From: JBBQKF01 sp038326615
GTDB lineage: Bacteria; Bacillota; Clostridia; Saccharofermentanales; UBA5734
Length of the DNA: 17,595 nucleotides
Assembly: GCA_038326615.1 (NCBI GenBank)
Contig: JBBQKF010000065.1
Coordinates: 1 to 17,595 of the forward strand
Direction: 5' to 3'
Positions 7,245 to 14,805 of this stretch are shown in pieces. How positions within the stretch are numbered: position 1 is the first letter of the stretch; every line of letters begins with the position of its first letter. Made by a program: the position numbers and the translations under genes. Below the pieces are notes generated by a model. It did not search any database. It was not told where the DNA came from and saw only the letters and a program-made list of their open reading frames with translations.

Positions 7245-8921
7245 TTATTTGACAGCGCGCTTCTTTAGAATTTGACTAATCTCATTCTCGCGTACATTAA
7301 TCCCTGCCCTTTTTGATGATTCAACAAATTGGTTCCAATTTTCATTAAAGGCATTATCATTGTTGGCTAAGATAATTTGAGGTAGGTATTTTCGGCGGAT
7401 ATCATTGTTGACCTTGCTTTCTGCAAAAGCTCCTTCAGTGTTTTGTGGCAAACTAAGATTCCACACAAAGCCCCACTTGCTGGGTTTTGGAGTGGGACAT
7501 AATTGTTTCCAGGAAGTAATCCCATACATTTTCATGACATTTTGGGTTATTACATCCTGTGCGTCATATAATTCATCTGTTGTGCCAAAAGGAACAATGT
7601 ACTGCCCATCAGTGCCTTTATAATTTTCTCCGTAAGACCACATATTAAATATCGAAATGCCTGTATTGCTTTTCCAGTTTGGGTCACTTATTGATGCGTC
7701 TAAAATTGATTTTTTCATTACGCGCTTGCCATCTTTAATGTCATAGTGGACTTTATCAATCCCCCAATTGCAAAGAATTTGCATTTCTTGCGACCACATT
7801 TCATCAAAAAATTCAAATGCTCTTACAGGATCTTTGCAATCCCTCGTTATAACCGATTTCCAGGATCCAAACGGATTATAATTAGATATCTCAGAATCTG
7901 TTTCTGTAGATATATATACTGGAATTTGAGCATAACATCTGTCATTTAATCCTGATTTACGTAGTGCAGCCTCAGAATCGCCCATATCCCAATTTTCAGT
8001 AGTTGCGACTAATACTCTCCCACTTGAAACTTTTTCAACAAATTTCTCGCGACCTTGAACTATTGCGTCTGAATCAAGCAATCCCGCTAAATATAGTTTA
8101 TTTAGCCATTTAAGATATATCTTTGTTGAAGGCAATGTAAGTCCATATTTTACATTCAAATTGTTATCAACAACGTAATTTCCATCATTTTGATATCCTC
8201 CAGCCCTTAAAGCGGCATTATTTACAGTGACATTCATCCCCCATGAATCTCCCCAGAATGATAGCCCTAATGTGTCTAAACCTTTAAATAATAAATTTTT
8301 CAACTTATAATTTTTCATAAGGTTATAAAGATCATCAAGAGTTTTTATTTTAGGAGCACCTGCCTTTATCAGCATATCGTATTGAACAAAAAACATGGCT
8401 TCGCTTCGTGCGCTTATACCCTTGTACTCCCTGTTTAGTCCATAAATTTTATTATCGGTCACATTTTTCATAAAGTTTATGTCATCGCCGAAAACTTTTC
8501 TTATATTCGTTCCTTTGCTTTCTATTAATTGATCAAGTGGGAAAAGCGCATTTGCTTCTGCAAGGAGAGATACTGAATCATTATCAATCGACAGAAGAAT
8601 ATCGGGGTAACTTCCACTTGCAATCATAGTACTTACTTTAGAAGAAAGGTCCCCTTTCAGAATTTCTAAATCAAGTTTTATACCCGTTCTTTTGGTTATT
8701 TCATTGCAAATTTCACTTTTATCCCAATTAATTCTTGCGTTGGAATCCGAAAGTAATGCAGTAAAAGTCACAGGCTTCCTGGAATTTTCATTATCGGAAG
8801 AACTTACGTTAGATGATGGTTTATTAACTATCTGACATCCTGTTAGCGTGAAAAAGAGAATTACTACTGCAATAATTTTAATATTAAGAATGCGCTTAGA
8901 AAATAATGTTTTTCTTATCAA
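7245..8921 (-). CDS. Extracellular solute-binding lipoprotein (LplA/YtcQ-like), paralogue of 407-2128, TTG start
   Basis: This 558-residue sugar-binding lipoprotein has a basic N-terminus, a hydrophobic stretch and lipobox LTGC (Cys29). The mature part matches the 407-2128 product along its length (P-V-TFTAL at 51-56, GSYPDILLS, WGF-W-NLSLP), so they are diverged paralogues that may use the same permease pair for different ligands. The start codon is TTG at 8921-8919: GGAGG lies 8 nt upstream and no in-frame ATG gives a better signal peptide. A 16-codon ORF with its own Shine-Dalgarno begins 25 nt upstream and overlaps the start in another frame. It is the first gene of the leftward unit and has a good promoter at 9062-9090. 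No permease gene is adjacent to it. Confidence 0.9.
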   Translation of the reverse strand: MIRKTLFSKRILNIKIIAVVILFFTLTGCQIVNKPSSNVSSSDNENSRKPVTFTALLSDSNARINWDKSEICNEITKRTGIKLDLEILKGDLSSKVSTMIASGSYPDILLSIDNDSVSLLAEANALFPLDQLIESKGTNIRKVFGDDINFMKNVTDNKIYGLNREYKGISARSEAMFFVQYDMLIKAGAPKIKTLDDLYNLMKNYKLKNLLFKGLDTLGLSFWGDSWGMNVTVNNAALRAGGYQNDGNYVVDNNLNVKYGLTLPSTKIYLKWLNKLYLAGLLDSDAIVQGREKFVEKVSSGRVLVATTENWDMGDSEAALRKSGLNDRCYAQIPVYISTETDSEISNYNPFGSWKSVITRDCKDPVRAFEFFDEMWSQEMQILCNWGIDKVHYDIKDGKRVMKKSILDASISDPNWKSNTGISIFNMWSYGENYKGTDGQYIVPFGTTDELYDAQDVITQNVMKMYGITSWKQLCPTPKPSKWGFVWNLSLPQNTEGAFAESKVNNDIRRKYLPQIILANNDNAFNENWNQFVESSKRAGINVRENEISQILKKRAVK

Positions 8922-8946
8922 TTATTGGTCCTCCGATTTTTAACAT
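8896..8946 (-). CDS. Possible 16-codon upstream ORF overlapping the binding-protein start
   Basis: An ATG at 8946-8944 follows AGGGG with 7-nt spacing and encodes MLKIGGPIIDKKNIIF before TAA at 8898-8896. It contains the Shine-Dalgarno of the 7245-8921 gene and runs past its TTG start in a different frame. It could translationally couple to, or dampen, that weak start. It may also be chance; no similarity to a known peptide is recognised. Confidence 0.3.
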   Translation of the reverse strand: MLKIGGPIIDKKNIIF

Positions 8947-8995
8947 TGTTTCCCCTTTTATACTGGTTGTTACATTAAGTTAAATTGGAGTTGTC

Positions 8996-9019
8996 AGAAT
9001 ATTTTATGCAAAATATTCT
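8996..9019. repeat. Perfect 10-bp inverted repeat in the binding-protein leader
   Basis: AGAATATTTT (8996-9005) and its exact complement (9010-9019) flank the 4-nt spacer ATGC. If the promoter at 9062-9090 is right, this lies about 36-59 nt into the transcript. It could form a tight hairpin in the leader, or serve as a symmetric operator downstream of the promoter. No T-run follows on the minus strand, so it is not a standard terminator. Confidence 0.6.
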
Positions 9020-9061
9020 TAGGACGGATAAGTAAATAGGTTTTTATGATGTAATTTTTGT

Positions 9062-9090
9062 ATTATAGCATATGACACATTTACATTCAA
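9062..9090 (-). promoter_or_regulatory. Promoter for the binding-protein / lipoprotein / hydrolase unit
   Basis: On the minus strand, -35 TTGAAT (9090-9085) and a perfect -10 TATAAT (9067-9062) are separated by 17 bp. The imperfect -35 overlaps the end of the 28-bp motif (9088-9115), the arrangement expected for an activator touching the -35 region. The predicted leader is about 134 nt. Confidence 0.65.
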
Positions 9091-9115
9091 TAATTTATCT
9101 GACCATCATCGTAAT
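9088..9115. promoter_or_regulatory. 28-bp motif, copy 2 (candidate activator site in the divergent region)
   Basis: This shares 23 of 28 bases with 7186-7213. It lies in the 341-bp region between the divergent 7245-8921 and 9263-10753 genes, immediately upstream of and overlapping the leftward -35 box. The AraC-family protein encoded at 13548-14453 is the obvious candidate ligand. The rest of the divergent region toward the GH43 gene shows no promoter I would commit to. Confidence 0.5.
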
Positions 9116-9262
9116 TTATTAGCATTGCGCGTTTATTTGCAGCGTTGTAAAATATGTTTGTGAATGTTTTACTGCTTTATTCCTTTGATTAAAACATTGC
9201 ATTTAACTTGTCACGAGCTATTTAAACAATTTCATATTTGATAAATTGAGCGAGGTGTCATA

Positions 9263-10753
9263 ATGGGAAAATATATCAACCCTATAATTTCAGGATTCAA
9301 TCCTGATCCAAGTATATGCAGAAAAGGTGATGTTTACTATCTTGCAACTAGCAGTTTTGAGTACTTTCCTGGAGTTCCTATTTATAAAAGCACAAATCTT
9401 GTCAATTGGGACTTAGTTTGTAATTCTTTGTACACAAACAAAAGTTTAGACTTAAATAAGTGCGGTCACATGAGTGGAGTTTATGCTCCAACTCTAAGAT
9501 ACGATAATGGTGTATTTTATATGATTACTACTAATAGCAGTGGTCCTGGCCATTTGTATGTTACAACAAAGGACATCGAGAGTGGGATTTGGTCAGATGC
9601 TACTTTCATTGAAGGACGTGGATTTGATCCGGATTTATTTTTTGATGACGACGGGAAAGTTTATTTTACCAGACAGGATTTTGGTGGTTTTGGTATCCAC
9701 TCGTGGGAAATTGACTTAGCAAGTGGCAAATTAGTTGGTGAGGAGTATGTAATCTGGGATTCATTTGAGGATCGGCTGTGTGAAGCGCCACACATTTACA
9801 AAATTAATGGCCTTTATTATCTCTTAGTCGCCGAAGGTGGGACGTATCGCGGTCATATGTGTGTTATCGCAAGAAGTCATAACGTTTTTGGGCCATACGA
9901 AGGTTGTCCTCATAACCCGATACTTACTCATAGAAATATTGTGCAACATCCCATTCAGTCTTGTGGTCATGGCGATTTGATTAATTCTCCCGATGGGAAT
10001 TGGTGGATTGTATTTCTTGCTACAAGACCAAATGGTAATTTTCACCATCTGGGCAGAGAAACTTTTCTTGCTCCAGTTAGCTGGGATAACGATGGATGGC
10101 CTCATGTTAATAATGACTTGCCGATAGAATTAGTAATGGAATGCAAGGGCGAAGGGAATCGCACAAGCGATAACTTGTCTCTTAGTTTTTCACCAGAGTC
10201 TCCTCATTTTATTTTTAGAAGAAACCCTCAAGAAGATACCTTGAAGATTGTCGATAAATCGTTGTTTTTGAAGTTAGATAGCGGGGTTTTAGGTGATCTT
10301 GATCATAGAAGTTTTCTAGGAATAAGGCAAAAACATTTCCAATTTATTGCATCGACAAGTTTGAAATTTTCGCCTGCCATCGGTGATGAAGCTGGGATTT
10401 GCGTAATCATGAGCGACAATCAACATTATCGCTTCGCTATAAAAAATGTTAACAGTAAATTTGTAGTGTCTTTAGATAAAACAATTGGGGACATTTTCTA
10501 CACCGGTAAAGGCATTCCTACTAATGCAATTACTAACAATTTAATTATCGAAGCAGACAAAGATTTTTACTATTTTTACACCGAATCAAATGGCAAAAAA
10601 GAATTTGTCGGAAAAGGAATGACCCAGCTTCTATCCGCTGAAACTGGGTCAACCTTTAATGGAGTTTGTATTGGTATGTTTGCATCAGGAAGTGGTATTG
10701 GATACGCGGAGTTTCTGCAATTTAATTACACTGGTGCGGATATTCGCATTTGA
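9263..10753 (+). CDS. GH43 glycoside hydrolase (beta-xylosidase / alpha-L-arabinofuranosidase type)
   Basis: This 496-residue enzyme has no signal peptide, so it should act in the cytoplasm, releasing xylose or arabinose from imported oligosaccharides. The five-bladed propeller domain covers about residues 4-295. The catalytic triad is visible: base Asp15 in NPDPS, pKa modulator Asp122 in FDPDLFFDDDG, and general acid Glu174 in LCEAPHIYK. His236 in GHGDL fits the buried metal-binding position. A C-terminal beta-sandwich covers about 315-496, as in two-domain beta-xylosidases. The ATG follows GAGGTG at 5 nt. Its last 32 bp overlap the 3-prime end of the convergent GH78 gene, and a probable terminator of that gene lies within its coding sequence at 10610-10651. 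The subfamily and the exact sugar removed are not certain. Confidence 0.93.
   Translation: MGKYINPIISGFNPDPSICRKGDVYYLATSSFEYFPGVPIYKSTNLVNWDLVCNSLYTNKSLDLNKCGHMSGVYAPTLRYDNGVFYMITTNSSGPGHLYVTTKDIESGIWSDATFIEGRGFDPDLFFDDDGKVYFTRQDFGGFGIHSWEIDLASGKLVGEEYVIWDSFEDRLCEAPHIYKINGLYYLLVAEGGTYRGHMCVIARSHNVFGPYEGCPHNPILTHRNIVQHPIQSCGHGDLINSPDGNWWIVFLATRPNGNFHHLGRETFLAPVSWDNDGWPHVNNDLPIELVMECKGEGNRTSDNLSLSFSPESPHFIFRRNPQEDTLKIVDKSLFLKLDSGVLGDLDHRSFLGIRQKHFQFIASTSLKFSPAIGDEAGICVIMSDNQHYRFAIKNVNSKFVVSLDKTIGDIFYTGKGIPTNAITNNLIIEADKDFYYFYTESNGKKEFVGKGMTQLLSAETGSTFNGVCIGMFASGSGIGYAEFLQFNYTGADIRI
10610..10651 (-). terminator. Candidate terminator of the GH78 gene, embedded in the GH43 coding sequence
   Basis: TGACCCAG (10620-10627) pairs perfectly with CTGGGTCA (10644-10651), and two further A-T pairs form inside after one mismatch. 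On the minus strand the hairpin is followed by TTCCTTTTCC. It lies about 70 bp beyond the GH78 stop codon. The GC-rich stem stands out in AT-rich DNA, but the T-tract is interrupted. Confidence 0.5.
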
Positions 10754-13322
10754 ATTTATGCTCACCTGATCCAACTTCATGCATTTCACCGTTTGGCATT
10801 GCTACTGATGAGCTTGAATTGCACGGAATGTCAGCGTCAAGATAAAATTCTCTATTTTTGATTTCCCAGTTTATTTTTACGATTCCATAAGGTGTCGTAT
10901 AGTTCATGCCCGCTCTTGTAATATCTCCGCCAAGTTTTGGATTGATAAAAAAGTGCTTAAACCCTGGATAATTCTCGTCTGGCTTAATACCAGCAATGTT
11001 TTCGTAAATCCAACTTCCTACTGCGCCATAAGCATAATGGTTGTACGAATTCATGTTTGTATCCCAGAATGTTCCATCTTCTTTAATGCCATCCCAATGT
11101 TCCCAAATGGTTGTTGCGCCCTTTGTTAATGGGTATAACCATGATGGATAATCACTTTGTAGCAATACTTTATAAGCAATATCAAGCTCTCCATTGTCAC
11201 TTAAAGCGCTTAACAGATATGGAGTTCCGACAAATCCCGTCGACAAGTGATAGTTTCTTTCTTTTAATAATTCAACAAGCTGTTTTGTCACAATTTTATG
11301 ATTATTCTTTTCAATTAAATCGAATTTTAGTGCTAAAGCCATAGCTGTTTGAGTTTTAACCTTGATTTCGCCGAAAGAATTCACGTATTTTCTGTGAAAC
11401 TCGGCTTTAATTTTCTCATATAGTTGATTGTATTCTTTCATGTCAGATTCTTTATCAAGAACTTTTGCTGCTTTGTATAATAAAGATGTCGAATATGCAT
11501 AAAATGCAGTTGCGATATAATGCTTTGATGTTGCCCCTGTATAGCTTCCTTCTTCCGCATCAAGTGCAACCCAGTCGCCCAACTGAGGGTCTGTATCCCA
11601 TAAATATTCATTTTCTCCTTGTTTTCTGATATATTCCACCCAATTATGCATTGAACTATATTGGTCTTCCAAAATCTTCTTATCGCCGTAATATTGATAA
11701 AGTGTCCATGGGCATATGCAAGCGGCATCACCCCATGCAGCAGAAGTTGTTGTACTACCATCTTCTTCAAAAAGAAAATTAGGCACCGAGTTTGCAACTG
11801 CTCCATCTGATGACTGATCTGCTGCAAGATCTTTTAACCACTTTGAATAAAACGCTTTGGAATTATATAAACTACATGCCGTTGATATAAAAACCTGTGC
11901 ATCCCCCGTCCATCCCCATCTCTCATCTCTTTGTGGACAATCAGTAGGGATATCGACGAAATTCCCCTTTAATCCCCACACTATATTTGAATGAAGTTGA
12001 TTGAGCATATTGTTTGAGCACTTAAAATCACCTGTTTTTGCCATATCTGAATGTAAAACACAACCTGTAAAGTTAGACAATTTAAGAATCCCAGGATAAT
12101 TCAGGACTTTCACATATCGAAACCCGTGAAATGTGAATTGTGGTTTAAATCTTTCGACCCCATCACCCTTTAGAATATATTCGATTCTTGCTTTTGCCGA
12201 ACGCAAATTTGCATTGTAAAAATTACCATATTTATCTAAAACTTCTCCATGAAGCAAAATAACACTATCGCCTCTGTTGCCCGAAACACTGAATTCTATG
12301 AAACCCACCATATTTTGCCCCATATCAAGTACAGTTTCGCCGGCGGGCGTTTCAATAATTGCAATAGGATTTATTCTTTGAATAATTCGCACTGGTTCGT
12401 TTGTTGTAGAGCATAAAACATTTTTAGAATAAAGGTTCGATTTTACATTTTTCCAATTTTTATCATCAAACCCAACTTTGCACCAATCCGGTGTTTCTTC
12501 ACAAGCATCGTAAGTCTCACCATCATAAAAATCCGCCATCTTTATAGGCCCAACCCCATATTTCCAGTCTTTATCCGATTTTATAATCTGTATTTCGCCA
12601 TCATCAAACTGAATTCGCAGTTCCAATATTCCACATATCTGATTATTCCACTTGTCTTGAGGAGACCAAATGAGCCAGTTGGTATATCTATGATACCATC
12701 CATTTGTAATTGTTAGCCCAACAGCATTATCGCCATTTTGCAATAAATCCGTAACATCATAAATCTGATATTGAAGTCTTTTTTCATGAACGGTCCACCC
12801 AGGTGTAAAATAATCTTCTCCAACGGTATTCCCGTTGATACTCGCTTTATAGATGCCAAGTGCAGATGCAAATATTCTTGCACTTAAGACTTTTCTATCA
12901 ATCCTAAATTCTTTTCTCATTTGAAATGGAACTCTATCGTACTTAATTTCCTTTTTATCTGATGGTCCGATAAATTCAGCCTTCCAGCCCTCGCCCATTT
13001 TGCCGGTTTCAAAATAATTTTTTCCTATAGAAATAGCAGTTTGATTGTGATTATCCCACACAATAATCTCATAATAATATCTCGTATACGCACATAGTTC
13101 TGCACCATTATATTTAATTGAAATGCATTCCTCCGTATGTGTGATCGAGCTATCCCAGACAACATCCCCCGCGTTTTCATTATTGAAAACTCTTATTTGA
13201 TAGGCAGCAAGTTTAGTATCAACGTTATCTGAAGTTATATAAAAGCTAAAACACGGTTTTTCTTCGTCGATTCCTATTGGATTGTTTAATGATTCACATT
13301 TGATTTCATTTATTTTCAGCAT
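10722..13322 (-). CDS. GH78 alpha-L-rhamnosidase
   Basis: This 866-residue enzyme releases terminal L-rhamnose from imported glycans. It has no signal peptide. N-terminal beta-sandwich domains cover about residues 1-425, including the LDMGQN-x-x-G segment at 332-340. An (alpha/alpha)6 barrel covers about 430-780, and a C-terminal beta domain follows to the end. The GH78 signature DCPQRDERWGWTGD is at 461-474, where Glu467 is the expected general acid. WEHWD near 740-744 supplies the expected general base Glu741. The ATG is preceded by GGAGGTG at unusually short spacing (GGAGG 4 nt from ATG). The leader contains seven copies of a 10-bp repeat. It shares orientation with the AraC gene 225 bp upstream and meets GH43 tail to tail with a 32-bp overlap. 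It suggests a rhamnose-bearing substrate such as rhamnogalacturonan. Confidence 0.96.
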   Translation of the reverse strand: MLKINEIKCESLNNPIGIDEEKPCFSFYITSDNVDTKLAAYQIRVFNNENAGDVVWDSSITHTEECISIKYNGAELCAYTRYYYEIIVWDNHNQTAISIGKNYFETGKMGEGWKAEFIGPSDKKEIKYDRVPFQMRKEFRIDRKVLSARIFASALGIYKASINGNTVGEDYFTPGWTVHEKRLQYQIYDVTDLLQNGDNAVGLTITNGWYHRYTNWLIWSPQDKWNNQICGILELRIQFDDGEIQIIKSDKDWKYGVGPIKMADFYDGETYDACEETPDWCKVGFDDKNWKNVKSNLYSKNVLCSTTNEPVRIIQRINPIAIIETPAGETVLDMGQNMVGFIEFSVSGNRGDSVILLHGEVLDKYGNFYNANLRSAKARIEYILKGDGVERFKPQFTFHGFRYVKVLNYPGILKLSNFTGCVLHSDMAKTGDFKCSNNMLNQLHSNIVWGLKGNFVDIPTDCPQRDERWGWTGDAQVFISTACSLYNSKAFYSKWLKDLAADQSSDGAVANSVPNFLFEEDGSTTTSAAWGDAACICPWTLYQYYGDKKILEDQYSSMHNWVEYIRKQGENEYLWDTDPQLGDWVALDAEEGSYTGATSKHYIATAFYAYSTSLLYKAAKVLDKESDMKEYNQLYEKIKAEFHRKYVNSFGEIKVKTQTAMALALKFDLIEKNNHKIVTKQLVELLKERNYHLSTGFVGTPYLLSALSDNGELDIAYKVLLQSDYPSWLYPLTKGATTIWEHWDGIKEDGTFWDTNMNSYNHYAYGAVGSWIYENIAGIKPDENYPGFKHFFINPKLGGDITRAGMNYTTPYGIVKINWEIKNREFYLDADIPCNSSSSVAMPNGEMHEVGSGEHKFKCEYPHQCN

Positions 13323-13340
13323 AACACCTCCATAATTTAT

Positions 13341-13410
13341 TCAGATTTATTCAGATTTATTCAGATTTAATTAGATTTAATTAGATTTAATTAGATTTAA
13401 TTAGATTTAT
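13341..13410. repeat. Seven tandem copies of a 10-bp unit in the GH78 leader
   Basis: Three copies of TCAGATTTAW (13341-13370) are followed by four of TTAGATTTAW (13371-13410), all exactly 10 bp. The array ends about 9 bp from the GH78 Shine-Dalgarno (13327-13331). The two homogeneous blocks suggest expansion by slippage. It does not resemble CRISPR: the unit is too short and there are no spacers. Confidence 0.9.
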
Positions 13411-13470
13411 CATCTCAATTATTTTATAATTTGTTATTTCGTTAGTTAGTTGTTATTAGTTAATTAATTA

Positions 13471-13499
13471 ATTTTATCTTCAATTTAAGAATAAAGCAA
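13471..13499 (-). promoter_or_regulatory. Weak candidate promoter for GH78
   Basis: On the minus strand, TTGCTT (13499-13494) and TAAAAT (13476-13471) are separated by 17 bp. The -10 matches at five of six positions, the -35 at only three or four. It would place the tandem repeat in a transcribed leader of about 140 nt. Read-through from the AraC gene is an alternative, as no terminator is seen after it. Confidence 0.3.
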
Positions 13500-13547
13500 T
13501 GCAGCAAATTTACTATTGATGTGCAGTTTATTTACGGAATTATGAAA

Positions 13548-14453
13548 TTATGCACCTGCACGCCACTTAGTGGGAGATTTTCCGTATATTTTTTTAAAAA
13601 GATGATTAAAATGACTTAGGCTTGTAAATCCACAGTCCATACTTATACCAATAACTGTATTGTTTGTATATTTCAGGAGATTCGCAGAGTTTCTTATTCT
13701 TATCGAATTTATATATTCTGAAGGCGAACAATTTAAGTGCTTTTGAAATATTCTGCAAACATAACTTTGCGTCTTCCCGGTCGAATCTATTAAATATTTT
13801 ATACCATCAGAGTAATTTTCTTGTTTTTGAAGTCCTTCAATAGCAATTTTTAGCCAATCGGGTAGGGATTTATTATTTTTAGAATTTTGAAATCCAATTA
13901 TTTCATTCTTGGTAATAAGCAACGCGAAAAACATTTTAATCATAGGGCGCAAGGTTTCGATGTCTCGTTCCATTTCCAAAATTATTTTATAAAAATTTAT
14001 TATTTCATCAATCTGGGAAGCACTGATAAATGAACCTAATTTAACAGTGCTTTTTGCCTCTTCATCAAAATAAGTCGTTTTATTGTAAGGAAGAAAATCT
14101 TCTGATTTAACACTTTCAATTCTATTTGCTGCTTCGCTTTTTGGATTTATATTAAATAGAAACATTATCTCTTCAGTTATTTCCCTACAAAACGCAAGGT
14201 TCAAAATTCTGACAATGTTGTTTTTTTCAACTCTGAACGCATGTGAATCATTAGGCTCAAGGAAATAGAAACTCCCCCTTGAAATTTTATAGGATTCACC
14301 ATTCACCTTATGTAAACCTTCACCAGATACCACAATTAGAAATTCGTAAAAATCATGATTATGCGCATTTACATATTCATGGGTAATATCAAAATAGTTG
14401 AAGTCATATTCTTTACTATTTGCAAAGTTATCGTTTGCTGTTAATCTTACCAT
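13548..14453 (-). CDS. AraC-family transcriptional regulator with N-terminal cupin sensor domain
   Basis: This 301-residue cytoplasmic regulator probably senses a sugar and activates the glycan genes. The N-terminal cupin domain (about residues 15-95) carries the His pattern H-N-H-D-F-Y-E at 31-37, the G-E-G turn at 44-46 and His71. The C-terminal domain (about 200-300) has two helix-turn-helix units, roughly 213-240 and 264-288. Its AraC signature is SPSEYI-x-x-x-R and CGF-x-x-x-SHFNHLFKK-x-x-G-x-SP. The ATG follows GGAGA. It lies upstream of GH78 on the same strand and has a near-consensus promoter at 14486-14514. The 28-bp motif at 9088-9115 is a plausible target. Confidence 0.94.
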   Translation of the reverse strand: MVRLTANDNFANSKEYDFNYFDITHEYVNAHNHDFYEFLIVVSGEGLHKVNGESYKISRGSFYFLEPNDSHAFRVEKNNIVRILNLAFCREITEEIMFLFNINPKSEAANRIESVKSEDFLPYNKTTYFDEEAKSTVKLGSFISASQIDEIINFYKIILEMERDIETLRPMIKMFFALLITKNEIIGFQNSKNNKSLPDWLKIAIEGLQKQENYSDGIKYLIDSTGKTQSYVCRIFQKHLNCSPSEYINSIRIRNSANLLKYTNNTVIGISMDCGFTSLSHFNHLFKKIYGKSPTKWRAGA

Positions 14454-14485
14454 GTCTGATTCTCCATCTATATTATTGTGCTTTC

Positions 14486-14514
14486 ATTCTACATATTTAT
14501 TTTATAAATGTCAA
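14486..14514 (-). promoter_or_regulatory. Promoter of the AraC-family regulator gene
   Basis: On the minus strand, a perfect -35 TTGACA (14514-14509) and -10 TAGAAT (14491-14486) are separated by exactly 17 bp. The predicted leader is about 25 nt and contains the Shine-Dalgarno GGAGA. It looks like a constitutive sigma-A promoter. Confidence 0.75.
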
Positions 14515-14805
14515 TATAATGCAATATAATGTTAATATAAAACAAGATTTATGACAGATTATATTATATGATAGTCATACTTGTGAACAGTAGTCGATAA
14601 ATCGAAAACGGACAATTTGAAATTTTATACAATGAAAAGATACCCTTATTCAAAGAATAATTTGTTACTATTTTTTTCTAAGATAGGATTTTAAAGGACC
14701 TACGCAAATAATCAAGCCGAAGCTCTGTAAGCATTTTTTGAAATAAGATAATTTATGAGGTGTAAAAAGCAATACGGATAGTTGAAAGAATAGACCGTGC
14801 ATTTA

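Noticed and set aside
9121..9155. Possible cre site near GCAGCGTTGTAA upstream of GH43
   Set aside because: Fails the conserved TG and CA ends of the CcpA consensus when the central CG is aligned.
9116..9262. TTGTCA (9208-9213) or TTGCAT (9197-9202) as -35 boxes for GH43
   Set aside because: No matching -10 box better than four of six positions at 16-18 bp; the promoter could not be fixed.
11438..11827. A 129-codon frame on the GH78 strand in another frame, and several long antisense frames within other genes
   Set aside because: They overlap well-supported coding sequences with conserved catalytic motifs and have low-complexity, non-family-like translations.
13341..13410. Tandem repeat as a possible CRISPR array
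   Set aside because: The unit is 10 bp with no spacers and no cas genes are in view.
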